NCBI RefSeq assembly: GCF_900109465.1
Contig: NZ_FOAZ01000004.1
Coordinates: 468,345 to 532,344, forward strand
Direction of reading: 5' to 3'
Source: Streptacidiphilus jiangxiensis
GTDB lineage: Bacteria; Actinomycetota; Actinomycetes; Streptomycetales; Streptomycetaceae
DNA: 64,000 bases
In this document: in pieces, positions 26,770 to 35,598 of the stretch
How the letters are laid out: each line of letters opens with the position of its first letter
Position numbering within the stretch: position 1 is the first letter of the stretch
Notes under the pieces: model-generated
Told to the model about the DNA's origin: nothing
Databases searched by the model: none
The model's input: only the letters and a program-made list of their open reading frames with translations
Position numbers and translations under genes: made by a program

Positions 26770-28265
26770 GACGGCGCCCCCGGCGGGACGAACGGCAGGC
26801 CCTGCGGCGCACCGCCCTCGATCAGCCGCCACAGTGCGTCGGTGTCGGCGTGCTCGGCGATCAGATCGCCGAGGCGGTCCAGCCGCTCTTCGCGGGCGGC
26901 GGCGAAGCAGGTGTCCGGAGCGGGCACGAAGTCGCGTCCGGTGACCGCGGCGACCTCGCGCAGAAAAGCCCGGCGGAAGCCGTCGTTCTCCAGCGCGCCG
27001 TGCCAGGTGGTGCCCCAGACGGAGCCCGCGTGGCAGCCGTCCAGCCAGGGCTCGCCGCCCTCGACGGTGGCGACGCCGTGGTGGATCTCGTAGCCGTGGA
27101 CGACCTCGCCGTAGCCCTCGCCGACCGGCCGGGCGAGCGTCTTCTCCTGCGCGAAGGCGATTCTGACCGGCAGCAGGCCGAGGCCGTCGACCTCGCCCCG
27201 CTTCGACTCGACGGGGTCGTCGATCGTCCGGGCCAGCATCTGGTAGCCGCCGCAGACGCCCAGCACGGGCAGGCCCCGCGCGGCGTGTTCGGCGACGGCC
27301 CGATCCAGGCCCTGGTCGCGCAGCCAGGCCAGGTCGGCGACGGTGGCGCGGGTGCCGGGCAGGACGACGAGGTCGGCGTCGGCCAGCTCCTCCGGGCGGG
27401 TGGCCCAGCGGACCAGCACGCCGGGCTCCTGGGCGAGCGCGTCGATGTCGGTGAAGTTGGACAGGCGCGGCACGCGCACGACCGAGACCCGCAGCACGTC
27501 GCTGCCGGCCGGTGGTCCGGAGGTGCCGCGTGCCATCACACCCGCCAGGTCGAGCGAGTCCTCGGCGTCCAGCCACAGGCCGGACAGCATCGGCAGCACA
27601 CCCAGCGCGGGACGGTGCGTCACCTGCAGCAGCATGTCCAGGCCGGGCTGGAGCAGCCGGGCGTCGCCGCGGAACTTGTTCACCAGCCACCCGGCGATGT
27701 GCGCCTGGTCCTCGGCGGACAGCAGCGCGAGCGTGCCGAACATGGAGGCGAAGACGCCGCCGCGGTCGATGTCACCGACCACGACGACGGGCAGGTCGGC
27801 GGCGACGGCGAGGCCCATGTTGGCGATGTCGCGGTCGCGCAGGTTGATCTCGGCGGGGGAGCCGGCACCCTCGCAGATCACCACGTCATGACGGCTGCGC
27901 AGGTCGGCCAGGCAGTCCAGCGCGATGCGCAGCAGCGCCGGCTTGCGGTCGCGGTAGTCCAGCGCGCCGACCTCGGCCACCGGCTTGCCCAGCACCACGA
28001 CCTGGCTGCGCCCGTCGCCGCCGGGCTTGAGCAGCACCGGGTTCATCGCCGCCTCCGGCAGGGCCCCGGCGGCGGCCGCCTGCATCGCCTGCGCACGGCC
28101 GATCTCGGCGCCGTCGAGGGTGACGAAGGAGTTCAACGACATGTTCTGCGCCTTGAAGGGCGCGACCTTGACGCCCTGGCGCTTCAGCCAGCGGCAGATG
28201 CCCGCCGTGACCACGCTCTTGCCCGCGTCCGAGGTCGTCCCCGCGACCAGCAGCGCCCCGCTCAC
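26766..28265 (-). CDS. cobQ: cobyric acid synthase
   Basis: The product is 499 aa. It performs the four amidations at b, d, e and g. The N-terminal ATPase half has '[20 protein letters not shown]', '[12 protein letters not shown]' and '[20 protein letters not shown]'. The C-terminal GATase half has '[20 protein letters not shown]' with the nucleophile Cys and 'YEIHHG' with the catalytic His. The GTG at 28265 overlaps the cobD stop (GTGA). Confidence 0.95.
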   Translation of the reverse strand: MSGALLVAGTTSDAGKSVVTAGICRWLKRQGVKVAPFKAQNMSLNSFVTLDGAEIGRAQAMQAAAAGALPEAAMNPVLLKPGGDGRSQVVVLGKPVAEVGALDYRDRKPALLRIALDCLADLRSRHDVVICEGAGSPAEINLRDRDIANMGLAVAADLPVVVVGDIDRGGVFASMFGTLALLSAEDQAHIAGWLVNKFRGDARLLQPGLDMLLQVTHRPALGVLPMLSGLWLDAEDSLDLAGVMARGTSGPPAGSDVLRVSVVRVPRLSNFTDIDALAQEPGVLVRWATRPEELADADLVVLPGTRATVADLAWLRDQGLDRAVAEHAARGLPVLGVCGGYQMLARTIDDPVESKRGEVDGLGLLPVRIAFAQEKTLARPVGEGYGEVVHGYEIHHGVATVEGGEPWLDGCHAGSVWGTTWHGALENDGFRRAFLREVAAVTGRDFVPAPDTCFAAAREERLDRLGDLIAEHADTDALWRLIEGGAPQGLPFVPPGAPS

Positions 28266-29212
28266 TTCTGTGCCCCCCTCAGCAGCGCGACGGCGACAGT
28301 CGCCGTCAGTGCCAGCGCGCCGACCCGGCGCGAGAGCCGGCACGCGCGTTCCACGTCCGCGACCGCGACCGGCCGCAGCTCGGCCCCGAGCACGGGCCGG
28401 TGTTCGGTTCTCGCCCCGTACTGGAGCGTGCCCCCGAGGCGGACGCCCAACGCGCCCGCGAAGGCCGCCTCGGCATGCCCGGCGTTCGGGCTCGGGTGCG
28501 CGGCGGCGTCCCGCCGCCACACGCGCCAGGTCCTGGCCCGGTCCTCGCTCGCGGCGACGGCCAGCAGCGCGGTCAGCCGCGCGCCGGGCCAGCCGGCCAC
28601 GTCGTCGAGGCGTGCGGAGGCCCAGCCGAAGCGGATCAGCCGCGGGTTGCGGTGACCGACCATCGCGTCCAGCGTGTTGACGGCCCGGAAGGCCAGCAGG
28701 CCGGGCGTGCCCGCGAGGGCGCTCCAGGTCAGCGCGTTGACGACGGCGTCAGCGGTGTTCTCCGCGACGGACTCCACGACGGCGCGCGCGAGCTGCTGCG
28801 CGTCGAGGGCGCTCGGGTCGCGCCCGCACAGGTGCGGCAGGCGCTCGCGCGCCGCCTCCACGTCCCCGCGCTCCAGCGCGTCCGCGATCACACGCGCCTC
28901 GCGCGTGAGCGACGCGCCGCCCAGCACCGTCCATGTCGCGGCGGCGGCGAGTGCGGCGTGGGCCGCCGGGCGGCGTCGGGTGGCGCGCTGCGCGAGTGCG
29001 GCGGCCGCGGTGACACTGCCGACGGCGGCGAGGGTGAAGGCCGCGCCGACGCCGCGGTGGTCGCGGTACAGGCGCCGTTCCAGCGCGCCCGCGAACCGTC
29101 CGAAACCCGCTACGGGATGACCCCGCCGGGGGTCGCCGAACAAGGCGTCGGCGGCGTAACCCGCCACGGCCCCGAACGCGAATGCGCTGCTGCGCATGGT
29201 GCTGGTGCGCAC
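28262..29212 (-). CDS. cobD: adenosylcobinamide-phosphate synthase (CbiB)
   Basis: The product is 316 aa and an integral membrane protein. It joins the aminopropanol arm to cobyric acid. Typical motifs are '[19 protein letters not shown]', '[17 protein letters not shown]', '[20 protein letters not shown]' and '[18 protein letters not shown]'. Several hydrophobic segments are visible near 50-110 and at the C-terminus. GTG 29212 is taken as start; ATG 29197 ([10 protein letters not shown]) is an equally good alternative five codons in. It is the first gene after the second riboswitch. Confidence 0.92.
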   Translation of the reverse strand: MRTSTMRSSAFAFGAVAGYAADALFGDPRRGHPVAGFGRFAGALERRLYRDHRGVGAAFTLAAVGSVTAAAALAQRATRRRPAAHAALAAAATWTVLGGASLTREARVIADALERGDVEAARERLPHLCGRDPSALDAQQLARAVVESVAENTADAVVNALTWSALAGTPGLLAFRAVNTLDAMVGHRNPRLIRFGWASARLDDVAGWPGARLTALLAVAASEDRARTWRVWRRDAAAHPSPNAGHAEAAFAGALGVRLGGTLQYGARTEHRPVLGAELRPVAVADVERACRLSRRVGALALTATVAVALLRGAQK

Positions 29213-29224
29213 CGGTGCGTGTCC

Positions 29225-29405
29225 TCACTCAGGGTCCGCGCCCTGGATCGACGATCCGAAGGCGAGAGTCTCCTGGCTTCCGGATCGACGCACCGGCGGG
29301 CCTTCCAGCAGCGTGAAGCCGCCGTGGCCGTTGTTCGCAGGTACTCCCCGGTGACAGTGGCGGGACCGCGCCGGATTCGCACCGGCTTCCTCTGCTTGCC
29401 TCCGA
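29225..29405 (-). promoter_or_regulatory. cobalamin riboswitch of operon B
   Basis: The minus strand carries the same core as the operon A element: a GGAAGCCGGTGCGAATCCGG stretch and then GCGCGGTCCCGCCACTGT at about 29350-29394, a longer variable arm, and GAAGCCAGGAGACTC at about 29268-29282. The final GGGTCC...GAGTGAGG segment before cobD also repeats in front of cobI. It should repress cobD-cobB when adenosylcobalamin is plentiful. Boundaries are approximate. Confidence 0.93.
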
Positions 29406-29416
29406 TTGGCGTAAAG

Positions 29417-29446
29417 ATCCCACCATGTCGCCGGAGGCAGCGTCAA
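29417..29446 (-). promoter_or_regulatory. promoter of cobalamin operon B
   Basis: On the minus strand TTGACG (29441-29446) and TGGGAT (29417-29422) are 18 bases apart, as in operon A, and the CATGGTGGGAT flank is shared. The -35 box overlaps the stop codon of the upstream small membrane-protein gene. Confidence 0.6.
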
Positions 29447-29598
29447 CCGCGCGGTTTGTTGAGGAGCTCGACGGCCTTCTGCAGAGCCTGCTCGGCGGGG
29501 CTCGCGGGCGGACGGAGGACGTGGTCCTCGAACCAGGAGAGACCGAGGATCAGGAAGAGTCCCAACGGGGCGACAAGCAGGCACAAGATGACAGACAT
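29443..29598 (-). CDS. small single-pass membrane protein
   Basis: The product is 51 aa from the ATG at 29598, with TTGGGG upstream as ribosome-binding site. The first 22 residues (MSVILCLLVAPLGLFLILGL) form one transmembrane helix or uncleaved signal anchor. The rest is a soluble tail with 'ASPAEQALQKAVELLNKPRG', a probable amphipathic helix. I do not recognise a named family. It lies immediately upstream of the operon B promoter, on the same strand, and its stop codon overlaps the -35 box. Confidence 0.6.
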   Translation of the reverse strand: MSVILCLLVAPLGLFLILGLSWFEDHVLRPPASPAEQALQKAVELLNKPRG

Positions 29599-29705
29599 GG
29601 GCACCCCAAGGTGTCGAATGCTGCTGCGGCCTGGACGGACCCCGATCCGTCCTTGCACCAGAATCCGACAAAAGGGTCACCTGCGCACGTTGGGGAGGGA
29701 ACCCC

Positions 29706-29811
29706 CAGGGGCGCGGGGAACTGCGCGAGCAACCCACCCGAGGGGGATGGCCCTGTCCGCTCGGGACCTGACCGCACTGGGTGGCTTGTCGCGCAGTTCC
29801 CCGCGCCCCTG
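29706..29811. repeat. Streptomyces-type interspersed palindrome, probable terminator
   Basis: Two arms, about 31 bases each with a perfect 22-base outer core containing GGGGCGCGGGGAACTGCGCG, face each other across about 40 bases. This palindromic element is scattered between genes in many Streptomyces genomes. Here it follows the end of the leftward FAD oxidoreductase gene and probably ends its transcript. Confidence 0.75.
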
Positions 29812-29818
29812 GAGGTGC

Positions 29819-31219
29819 CTAGTGCCGTCCCGAGATCACGTCGGCGACGCGTGCCACCGGCGAGGTGTGCGCGCGCCCGCCCCGCTCCTGGGAGTCGGCG
29901 AAGTGATAGGCCGCGTACATGCCGTGGACGCCGATCCAGCGGAAGGGCTCCGGCTCCCACTTGCGGACCTTGTGGCCCACCCACGGCAGCGCCGTCAGCT
30001 CGGTGTGCTCGCCGAGCACCAGGTCGCGCAGCGTCCGCGCGGCGAGGTTCGTCGTGGTGACGCCGCTGCCGACGTAGCCGCCGGCCCAGCCCAGGCCCGT
30101 CGCGGGGTCGGCCGCCACGGTCGAGCACCAGTCGCGGGGGACGCCCAGCACGCCGGACCAGGCCTGCTCGATCGCCACGCCCTGCGCCGCCGGGAAGAAC
30201 GCGGTCAGGATGTCCGTCAGTTGCGCGATGGTCTTCGCCTGCGTGGAGCCGTCGTTGTCCGTGCGCGAGCCGAAGCGGTAGGGGACGCCGCGTCCCCCGA
30301 GCGCGATCCGGTTGTCCGCCGTGCGCTGCGCGTACATGTACGCGTGGGCGAAGTCGCCGAGCGTCTCGCGGCCGTCCCAGCCGACGGCGTCCCAGAAGGA
30401 GTCGGGCAGGGGTGCGGTGACGATCATCGAGGAGTTCATCGGCAGCCAGGAGCGCTTCTCGCCCTGCAGGTTGGCGGTGAAGCCCTCCGTGCAGCGCAGT
30501 ACGAACTTCGCCGAGACGGTGCCGTGCGTGGTGACCGCGCGGGCCGGGGCCGCACCCTGCGCGGGGTGGATCTCGGTCACCGTCGTCTGCTCGTAGATCT
30601 TGACGCCCAGCCGCTCCGCCGCCTCCGCGAGGCCGCGCACCAGCTTGGCCGGCTGGATCCGCGCCCCGTGCGGGGTCCAACTCCCGCCCAGCGCACCGTC
30701 GACGCCGATCCGCTCGGCCGTCTCCGCAGCCGTCAGCCGCTGCACGTCCTTCTCGCCGTAGGCGTGCTCGCCCGCGACGAACGCGTCCAGGCGCTCGACC
30801 TGGGCGGGGGTCCGGGCGACCTCCAGGACGCCGCCCTTGACCTGGTCCGCGTCGATGTCCTCGGCCGTGCAGACGTGCAGCACCTCGTCGACGGCGTCGT
30901 TCATCGCCTGCTGCATCGCGATCGCGCGCGCCTTGCCGTAGCGCTTGGCGAACACCGAGCGGCCCGCGAAACCGTTGTAGAGCCAGCCGCCGTTGCGGCC
31001 GGAGGCGCCGTAGCCGCAGAAGCGCTGCTCCAGCACGGCCACGCGCAGGGACGGCTCCGCCTGCTTGAGGTAGTACGCCGTCCACAGGCCGGTGTACCCG
31101 CCGCCGACGACGGCGACGTCGACCTCGACGGACCCGTCCAGAGCCGGACGGGCCGCGGGGAGGCCGATGGCGGAGTACCAGAAGGAGACGCCGCCGTTGA
31201 CGGTGCTGGGCGTGGCCAC
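29819..31219 (-). CDS. FAD-dependent amine oxidase, PuuB/DAO family
   Basis: The product is 466 aa from a GTG at 31219 preceded by GGAAGCAGG. The N-terminal Rossmann motif 'VAVVGGGYTGLWTAYYLKQA' binds FAD, with 'VLEQRFCGYGASGRNGGWLY' following. The layout matches DAO-fold enzymes such as gamma-glutamylputrescine oxidoreductase. The C-terminus carries 'GWAGGYVGSGVTTTNLAART' (FAD) and 'WEPEPFRWIGVH'. A glutamine synthetase-like gene lies 3 kb away, which makes a gamma-glutamylated amine a reasonable substrate, but that is inference. Confidence 0.85.
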   Translation of the reverse strand: MATPSTVNGGVSFWYSAIGLPAARPALDGSVEVDVAVVGGGYTGLWTAYYLKQAEPSLRVAVLEQRFCGYGASGRNGGWLYNGFAGRSVFAKRYGKARAIAMQQAMNDAVDEVLHVCTAEDIDADQVKGGVLEVARTPAQVERLDAFVAGEHAYGEKDVQRLTAAETAERIGVDGALGGSWTPHGARIQPAKLVRGLAEAAERLGVKIYEQTTVTEIHPAQGAAPARAVTTHGTVSAKFVLRCTEGFTANLQGEKRSWLPMNSSMIVTAPLPDSFWDAVGWDGRETLGDFAHAYMYAQRTADNRIALGGRGVPYRFGSRTDNDGSTQAKTIAQLTDILTAFFPAAQGVAIEQAWSGVLGVPRDWCSTVAADPATGLGWAGGYVGSGVTTTNLAARTLRDLVLGEHTELTALPWVGHKVRKWEPEPFRWIGVHGMYAAYHFADSQERGGRAHTSPVARVADVISGRH

Positions 31220-31454
31220 TGCAGACCTGCTTCCGTGCGCACTTTGGTTCGGTCCGGGCACGTTATCCGGGCCCACGAGCTGCGGCAATGCACAGAGTGT
31301 CAAGGTCCGCGCGTTCTGTTCGGACAAACCGTCGACTGGACGTCGGGCCCCGTTCGGCCCCGTCCGGCCCTGTCCGGGCCCGCTCCGGTGGCGGACCCGG
31401 CCCGGGGGCACTGGGATGGAGAAAACAGGTGCGAGCGTCCGTCGGGAGAGCGAC

Positions 31455-32579
31455 ATGGGATGGGGCAAGGCAGCCGCCGTGGTCACGGCCTCCGCCGTCG
31501 GCGCGGGTGTGGTGGCTCTCGTGGCGGGGCGGGTGGTCTCCGAGATCTCGGTGCGGTCGAGCGGTTCGGCACCGGCCTCGGTGGGTGGGCTGCGGGTCCA
31601 CACGGTGTCCCCGGAGCGGGTGGAGCTGACCCGCGCTCCGGAGACCGAGCGGCCCGGCGTCTGGGCGCTGGAATGGGGCACGGACGGCCACGTCGTCGTC
31701 GGCGACGTGCTGGCCACGTCGGCGCAGACGGTCGTCCGCGCGATCCGGCCCGGCATGGGCGGCACGGCGCTGCCCGCGCCCGGCGAGACGGTGGTGCTGA
31801 CGCCGTGGGTGCTGCGCGGCGACCCGCGCTCCGCGCTCGGCATGGAGTACTCCGAGACGGCGGTCGCGACCGAGCTGGGCGCGATGCCGGCCTGGTACCT
31901 GCCGGGCCTGCGCGACCCGTGGGTGATCGCCGTGCACGGCATGGGCGCGGACCGGGCCCAGGTGCTGCCGCTGCTGCCGCTGTTCGCACAGTTCAAACTG
32001 CCGGTGCTGAGCATCAGCTACCGCAACGACCCGGACGCGCCCGCCTCGCCCGACGGGATCGGCCACTTCGGCGAGACGGAGTGGCGGGACGTCGAGGCGG
32101 CGATCCGGCTGGCGGTGGACTCCGGCGCGAGCCGCGTGCTGCTCTACGGCTGGGGTGTGGGCGCGACGACGGCCCTGCAGGCGGCCGAGCGCTCGCCCTG
32201 GCGGGAGGCCGTCCGCGGCCTGGTCCTCGACTCCCCGGTCCTGGACTTCCGCGGCTCCGTCCGCCGCCAGGCGCTGCGGCGCGGTGTCCCGCAGCCCCTC
32301 GCGGAGCTCGGCATGCTGGCCGCGGAGGGCCGCACGGGCGTCGACACGGCGAGCTTCGACCACCTGGCCTCCGGCGACGGCCTCCACGTCCCGGCGTTGG
32401 TGCTGCACAGCCCGGACGACACGATCGCCCCGATCGAACCGGTCCGCAGGTTGGCCTCCCGCCGGGACGATCTTGTCCTCTTCCGCGAGTTCCCGGGCTC
32501 CGAGCACGAGGCGCTGTGGAACTCCGACCCTTACGGATACGAGGACATTCTGCGCCGATTCGTCACCCCCTTGCTGTAG
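31455..32579 (+). CDS. alpha/beta-hydrolase fold protein lacking the nucleophile serine
   Basis: The product is 374 aa. The ATG at 31455 follows GGGAGAG; an upstream ATG at 31416 is weaker. Residues about 7-30 form one hydrophobic segment, so the protein is membrane-anchored or secreted. The fold's markers are present: 'DPWVIAVHGMGADRAQVLPL' (oxyanion strand), 'VLHSPDDTIAPIEPV' (acid) and 'EFPGSEHEALWN' (His). But the nucleophile elbow, normally GxSxG, reads G232-W-G234-V-G236: the codon at the Ser position is GGT. Either it is a pseudoenzyme or the family uses another residue. It is divergent from the FAD oxidase. Confidence 0.85.
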   Translation: MGWGKAAAVVTASAVGAGVVALVAGRVVSEISVRSSGSAPASVGGLRVHTVSPERVELTRAPETERPGVWALEWGTDGHVVVGDVLATSAQTVVRAIRPGMGGTALPAPGETVVLTPWVLRGDPRSALGMEYSETAVATELGAMPAWYLPGLRDPWVIAVHGMGADRAQVLPLLPLFAQFKLPVLSISYRNDPDAPASPDGIGHFGETEWRDVEAAIRLAVDSGASRVLLYGWGVGATTALQAAERSPWREAVRGLVLDSPVLDFRGSVRRQALRRGVPQPLAELGMLAAEGRTGVDTASFDHLASGDGLHVPALVLHSPDDTIAPIEPVRRLASRRDDLVLFREFPGSEHEALWNSDPYGYEDILRRFVTPLL

Positions 32580-32604
32580 TTGCAGCACCCCTGGGTGGTG
32601 CAAC
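32579..32604 (+). terminator. probable hairpin terminator after the hydrolase gene
   Basis: GTTGCAGCACCC and GGGTGGTGCAAC pair over 12 positions with one mismatch around a very short loop, starting at the stop codon. There is no T-run. Confidence 0.5.
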
Positions 32605-32788
32605 CGTACGCGGGCGCGAACAGGGGGAGCCTCGCGCTCCTGGGTGGTCCAACGGAGCCGACGAGCGGTAGGGCCCCGCGCCCCCCGGAGTGCAACCATG
32701 CGCCTCTTGTGTCACGCCCGCCGCAGGTGGAAGGCCGCCACGCCTGGGAATGTGACAAGTTGCCGTATGACGGGGAAGACTGCACCGC

Positions 32789-34207
32789 GTGACGTCCCGG
32801 AATCCGCGTGACCGTGATGCCGATATCCCTGCCGCCCGTGTGGCCCGGCTGCCCCGCCCCAAGGGGCACGTGCGCCGGACGCCGCCGGCTGACCTGCCCG
32901 GGCCGGGCAGCCTCGCGCCCCCGGCGCGGCGGTTGCTCGCGGACGCGGTGCGGATCGCCCGCTGGGCGGGCGAGCTCGCGGCGGTGGACCGCCGTGGGGA
33001 CCTGATGCCGACCGATGCCGCGGACGCGGCGACCGCGCTGGGCCTGACCGTCGACCAGGCCCTGGCGGCCTGGGAGCGGGCGCGGCTGACGGGGCTGGTC
33101 GAACTGCGGGGTGCCGGGGCCGGCCCCGGCTGGCGGTTGCACGCCTGGGCCCACGACGACGAGGCGGTGCTGCGCGGCTGGGCCGCGCTCTTCGACGCGT
33201 GGACGCTGCTGGTCTCCGTCCCGGACCGGGCGCTGACCCGGTTGGCCGGCCAGGCCGTCGACCACGCGCCGCAACTCCTCTCCTTCCTGCACCTGGTGGA
33301 CGGGCCCGTCGCCGAGACGGAGCTGCTGGAGCTGCTGCGTCGCGGCATGGAGGAGCAGTGGCACGCCGGCCTGCACCCCACCGCGGTGACGCCGGTGCCG
33401 CACGCCGCGCTCGCGGTCTCCGCGGTGCGCGCCGACGCGCGCGACGGGGACGCGGCGCTGCCGCCCTCGCAGGGCGAGGTCGTGGCGGTGCTGCGCTGGA
33501 TGCTGGACGGCTTCAGAGCCGTCGGAGCCGTGGTCCGCAGACCCCAGCCCGACGAGGAGGACAGCTTCGAGCTGACCCCGCTCGGCCACTGGGCGGTGCG
33601 GGCCAAGCTGGAGGAGATCTGCACGGTCGCGCAGACCGCCGCCGGACACATCGAGCAGTCCGCCCTCGAGCTGCTGGGCGCCTGCGCCGGCTACTCCCCG
33701 GGCCCGGCGCGCGCCGAGTACCGGGCCTGGTTGGCGGCCCGTCAGGTGGACCGCGCCGTCGCGGACCTGCTGGACGTCGCGCGCGGCGAGGACGCGCTGC
33801 TGCGCGGCCTCGCGTTCGAGGCGCTGCGGGTCGCGGGGCAGCCCGCCGAGCCGTCCGTGCGGCACGCGCTGGACGAGCCGATGCTGCGCCCTTACGCGCT
33901 GCTGTGGCTGGCCGAGCAGAGCGACGAGGGCGTGCTGCCCGCCGACGTGCTGGGGCAGCAGGACGCCGCCTGGCTGTGGGTGGACACGGGCGCGGCGGTG
34001 CTGGAGCACGGCGACACCGGCATGCTGGTGCGGCACGTGCAGGGCGCGGCCGACGGGGATCCGGGGCGCCTGTTCGCTCTCGCGCGCCAGGTGGGTCACC
34101 CGCGCGCCGGGCATGTCCTGGCGGCCGTGGCGTCCGCGCACCCCGATCCTGGAGTGGCACGGGCCGCCCGGCGCAGCGCGTTCAGCGTGCACGACGGCGG
34201 CGCCTGA
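32789..34207 (+). CDS. conserved hypothetical protein upstream of the glutamine synthetase-like gene
   Basis: The product is 472 aa from a GTG at 32789. It is soluble, and rich in Ala, Arg and Leu. The N-terminal third looks helical with a winged-helix-like piece ('ATALGLTVDQALAAWERARL'). The middle has 'FELTPLGHWAVRAKLEEI'. The C-terminal third has helical pairs resembling HEAT-type repeats ('RAARRSAFSV'). I recognise no named family. It ends 17 bases before the glutamine synthetase-like start and is almost certainly in the same operon, so a regulatory or scaffolding role is possible. Confidence 0.75.
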   Translation: MTSRNPRDRDADIPAARVARLPRPKGHVRRTPPADLPGPGSLAPPARRLLADAVRIARWAGELAAVDRRGDLMPTDAADAATALGLTVDQALAAWERARLTGLVELRGAGAGPGWRLHAWAHDDEAVLRGWAALFDAWTLLVSVPDRALTRLAGQAVDHAPQLLSFLHLVDGPVAETELLELLRRGMEEQWHAGLHPTAVTPVPHAALAVSAVRADARDGDAALPPSQGEVVAVLRWMLDGFRAVGAVVRRPQPDEEDSFELTPLGHWAVRAKLEEICTVAQTAAGHIEQSALELLGACAGYSPGPARAEYRAWLAARQVDRAVADLLDVARGEDALLRGLAFEALRVAGQPAEPSVRHALDEPMLRPYALLWLAEQSDEGVLPADVLGQQDAAWLWVDTGAAVLEHGDTGMLVRHVQGAADGDPGRLFALARQVGHPRAGHVLAAVASAHPDPGVARAARRSAFSVHDGGA

Positions 34208-34224
34208 CGGACCAGGAGGCGCAG

Positions 34225-35598
34225 GTGGACCAGGGCGGGGTGCCGCGGGCAGGGGACCAGTCACGTGAGGAGGCCCGCGCGGAGGCGCGGCTGACCGCCG
34301 CCCGGCTGAGCGGCGAGGGCGTCGTGGCCCTCGCGCTCACCTGGGTGGACAACGCCGGGATCGCCCGCGTCAAGGGCGTCCCGCTGCGGCGGCTGGCGGA
34401 GGCGGCCGTCGAGGGCGTGGGGATGTCGCCCGTCTTCGACGTCTTCCTCGTCGACGACACGATCACCACCAGCCGCTACCTCGGGGGCCCCGACGGCGAT
34501 CTGCGGCTCTTCCCGGCGCTGGACCGGGCGGTGCCGCTGGCCGCACAGCCCGGATGGGCCTTCGCGCCCGCCGACCGGTACCGCCAGGACGGTCTGCCGC
34601 ATCCGGCCTGCCAACGCCGCTTCGCCGCACGGATGGTGGAGCGGGCTGCCGAGCGCGGCCTGAGTTTCCGGGCCGCCTTCGAGACCGAGTGGATCGTCCG
34701 CCGCGCGGACGAGGACGGCCTTCCCACCGACGGCCTGCCGACCGACGGGCCCGCCTACGGCCTGCACCGCGTCACCGACTGCTCCGACTACCTGCGGGAC
34801 CTGCTGCTGGCCCTGGAGGCCCAGGGGTTGACCGTGCAGCAGATCCACCCCGAATACTCCGCCGGGCAGTTCGAGGTCTCGGTGGCCGCGAGGGACGCGC
34901 TGGGCGCGGCCGACGACGCGGTGCTGGTCCGGGCGACGATCCGGGGCGTCTCGGCCCGGCACGGCCTGCGGGCGTCCTTCGCTCCGGCGTTCGAGCCGGG
35001 TGGCGTCGGCAACGGCGGCCACCTTCACCTCAGCGCCTGGCGCGAGGACCGGAACCTGCTGGCCGGGCAGGCCCTCACTCGTGACGGGGAAGCGTTCCTG
35101 GCGGGCGTGCTGCGCGAGCTCCCGGCCCTGCTCGCGCTGGGCGCGCCCAGCCCCGCCAGCTACCTGCGGCTGGTGCCCTCGCACTGGGCGGGCTGCTTCC
35201 AGTGCTGGGGCGTGGAGAACCGCGAGGCCGCGCTGCGCCTGGTCCAGGGCCCGGACGAGCAGGCGAACGTCGAGGTCAAGTGCTTCGACCAGGCGGCCAA
35301 CCCGTATCTGGCGGTCGGCGGCGTGATCGCGGCGGGGCTCGCGGGGCTGGACGCCGAGGCGGTGCTGCCCGAGCCGGTCCAGGGCGACCCGGCGCTGCTG
35401 CCGCCGGAGCGGCAACCGGCCCGACTGCCCACCGGCCTGGACGAGACGCTGACGGCGTTCCGCGCCTCCACGGTGCTGCGCGACGCCCTCGGCGACGTCC
35501 TGTTCGAGGCCGTCGCCGCCGTCCGCGCCGCCGAGAACGCCGCCTACGGCGGGCAGCCGTCGGGCGCCGTGATCGCCGCGACCCGGTGGCGGTACTGA
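34225..35598 (+). CDS. glutamine synthetase-like gamma-glutamyl-amine ligase
   Basis: The product is 457 aa. The GTG at 34225 follows AGGAGG at 34214-34219. The family ligates glutamate to ammonia or an amine with ATP. Seen here are 'VALALTWVDNAGIARVKGVP', 'GPDGDLRLFPALDRAV', 'FRAAFETEWIV' (metal Glu), 'QIHPEYSAGQFEVSV', 'GNGGHLHLSAWREDRNL' and 'VKCFDQAANPYLAVGGVIAA'. The usual GS 'NRSA' loop reads 'ENREAALRL'. These fit the actinobacterial GlnA3/GlnA4-like group, which act on polyamines or ethanolamine, more than GSI itself. Its stop overlaps the next start as TGATG. Confidence 0.85.
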   Translation: MDQGGVPRAGDQSREEARAEARLTAARLSGEGVVALALTWVDNAGIARVKGVPLRRLAEAAVEGVGMSPVFDVFLVDDTITTSRYLGGPDGDLRLFPALDRAVPLAAQPGWAFAPADRYRQDGLPHPACQRRFAARMVERAAERGLSFRAAFETEWIVRRADEDGLPTDGLPTDGPAYGLHRVTDCSDYLRDLLLALEAQGLTVQQIHPEYSAGQFEVSVAARDALGAADDAVLVRATIRGVSARHGLRASFAPAFEPGGVGNGGHLHLSAWREDRNLLAGQALTRDGEAFLAGVLRELPALLALGAPSPASYLRLVPSHWAGCFQCWGVENREAALRLVQGPDEQANVEVKCFDQAANPYLAVGGVIAAGLAGLDAEAVLPEPVQGDPALLPPERQPARLPTGLDETLTAFRASTVLRDALGDVLFEAVAAVRAAENAAYGGQPSGAVIAATRWRY

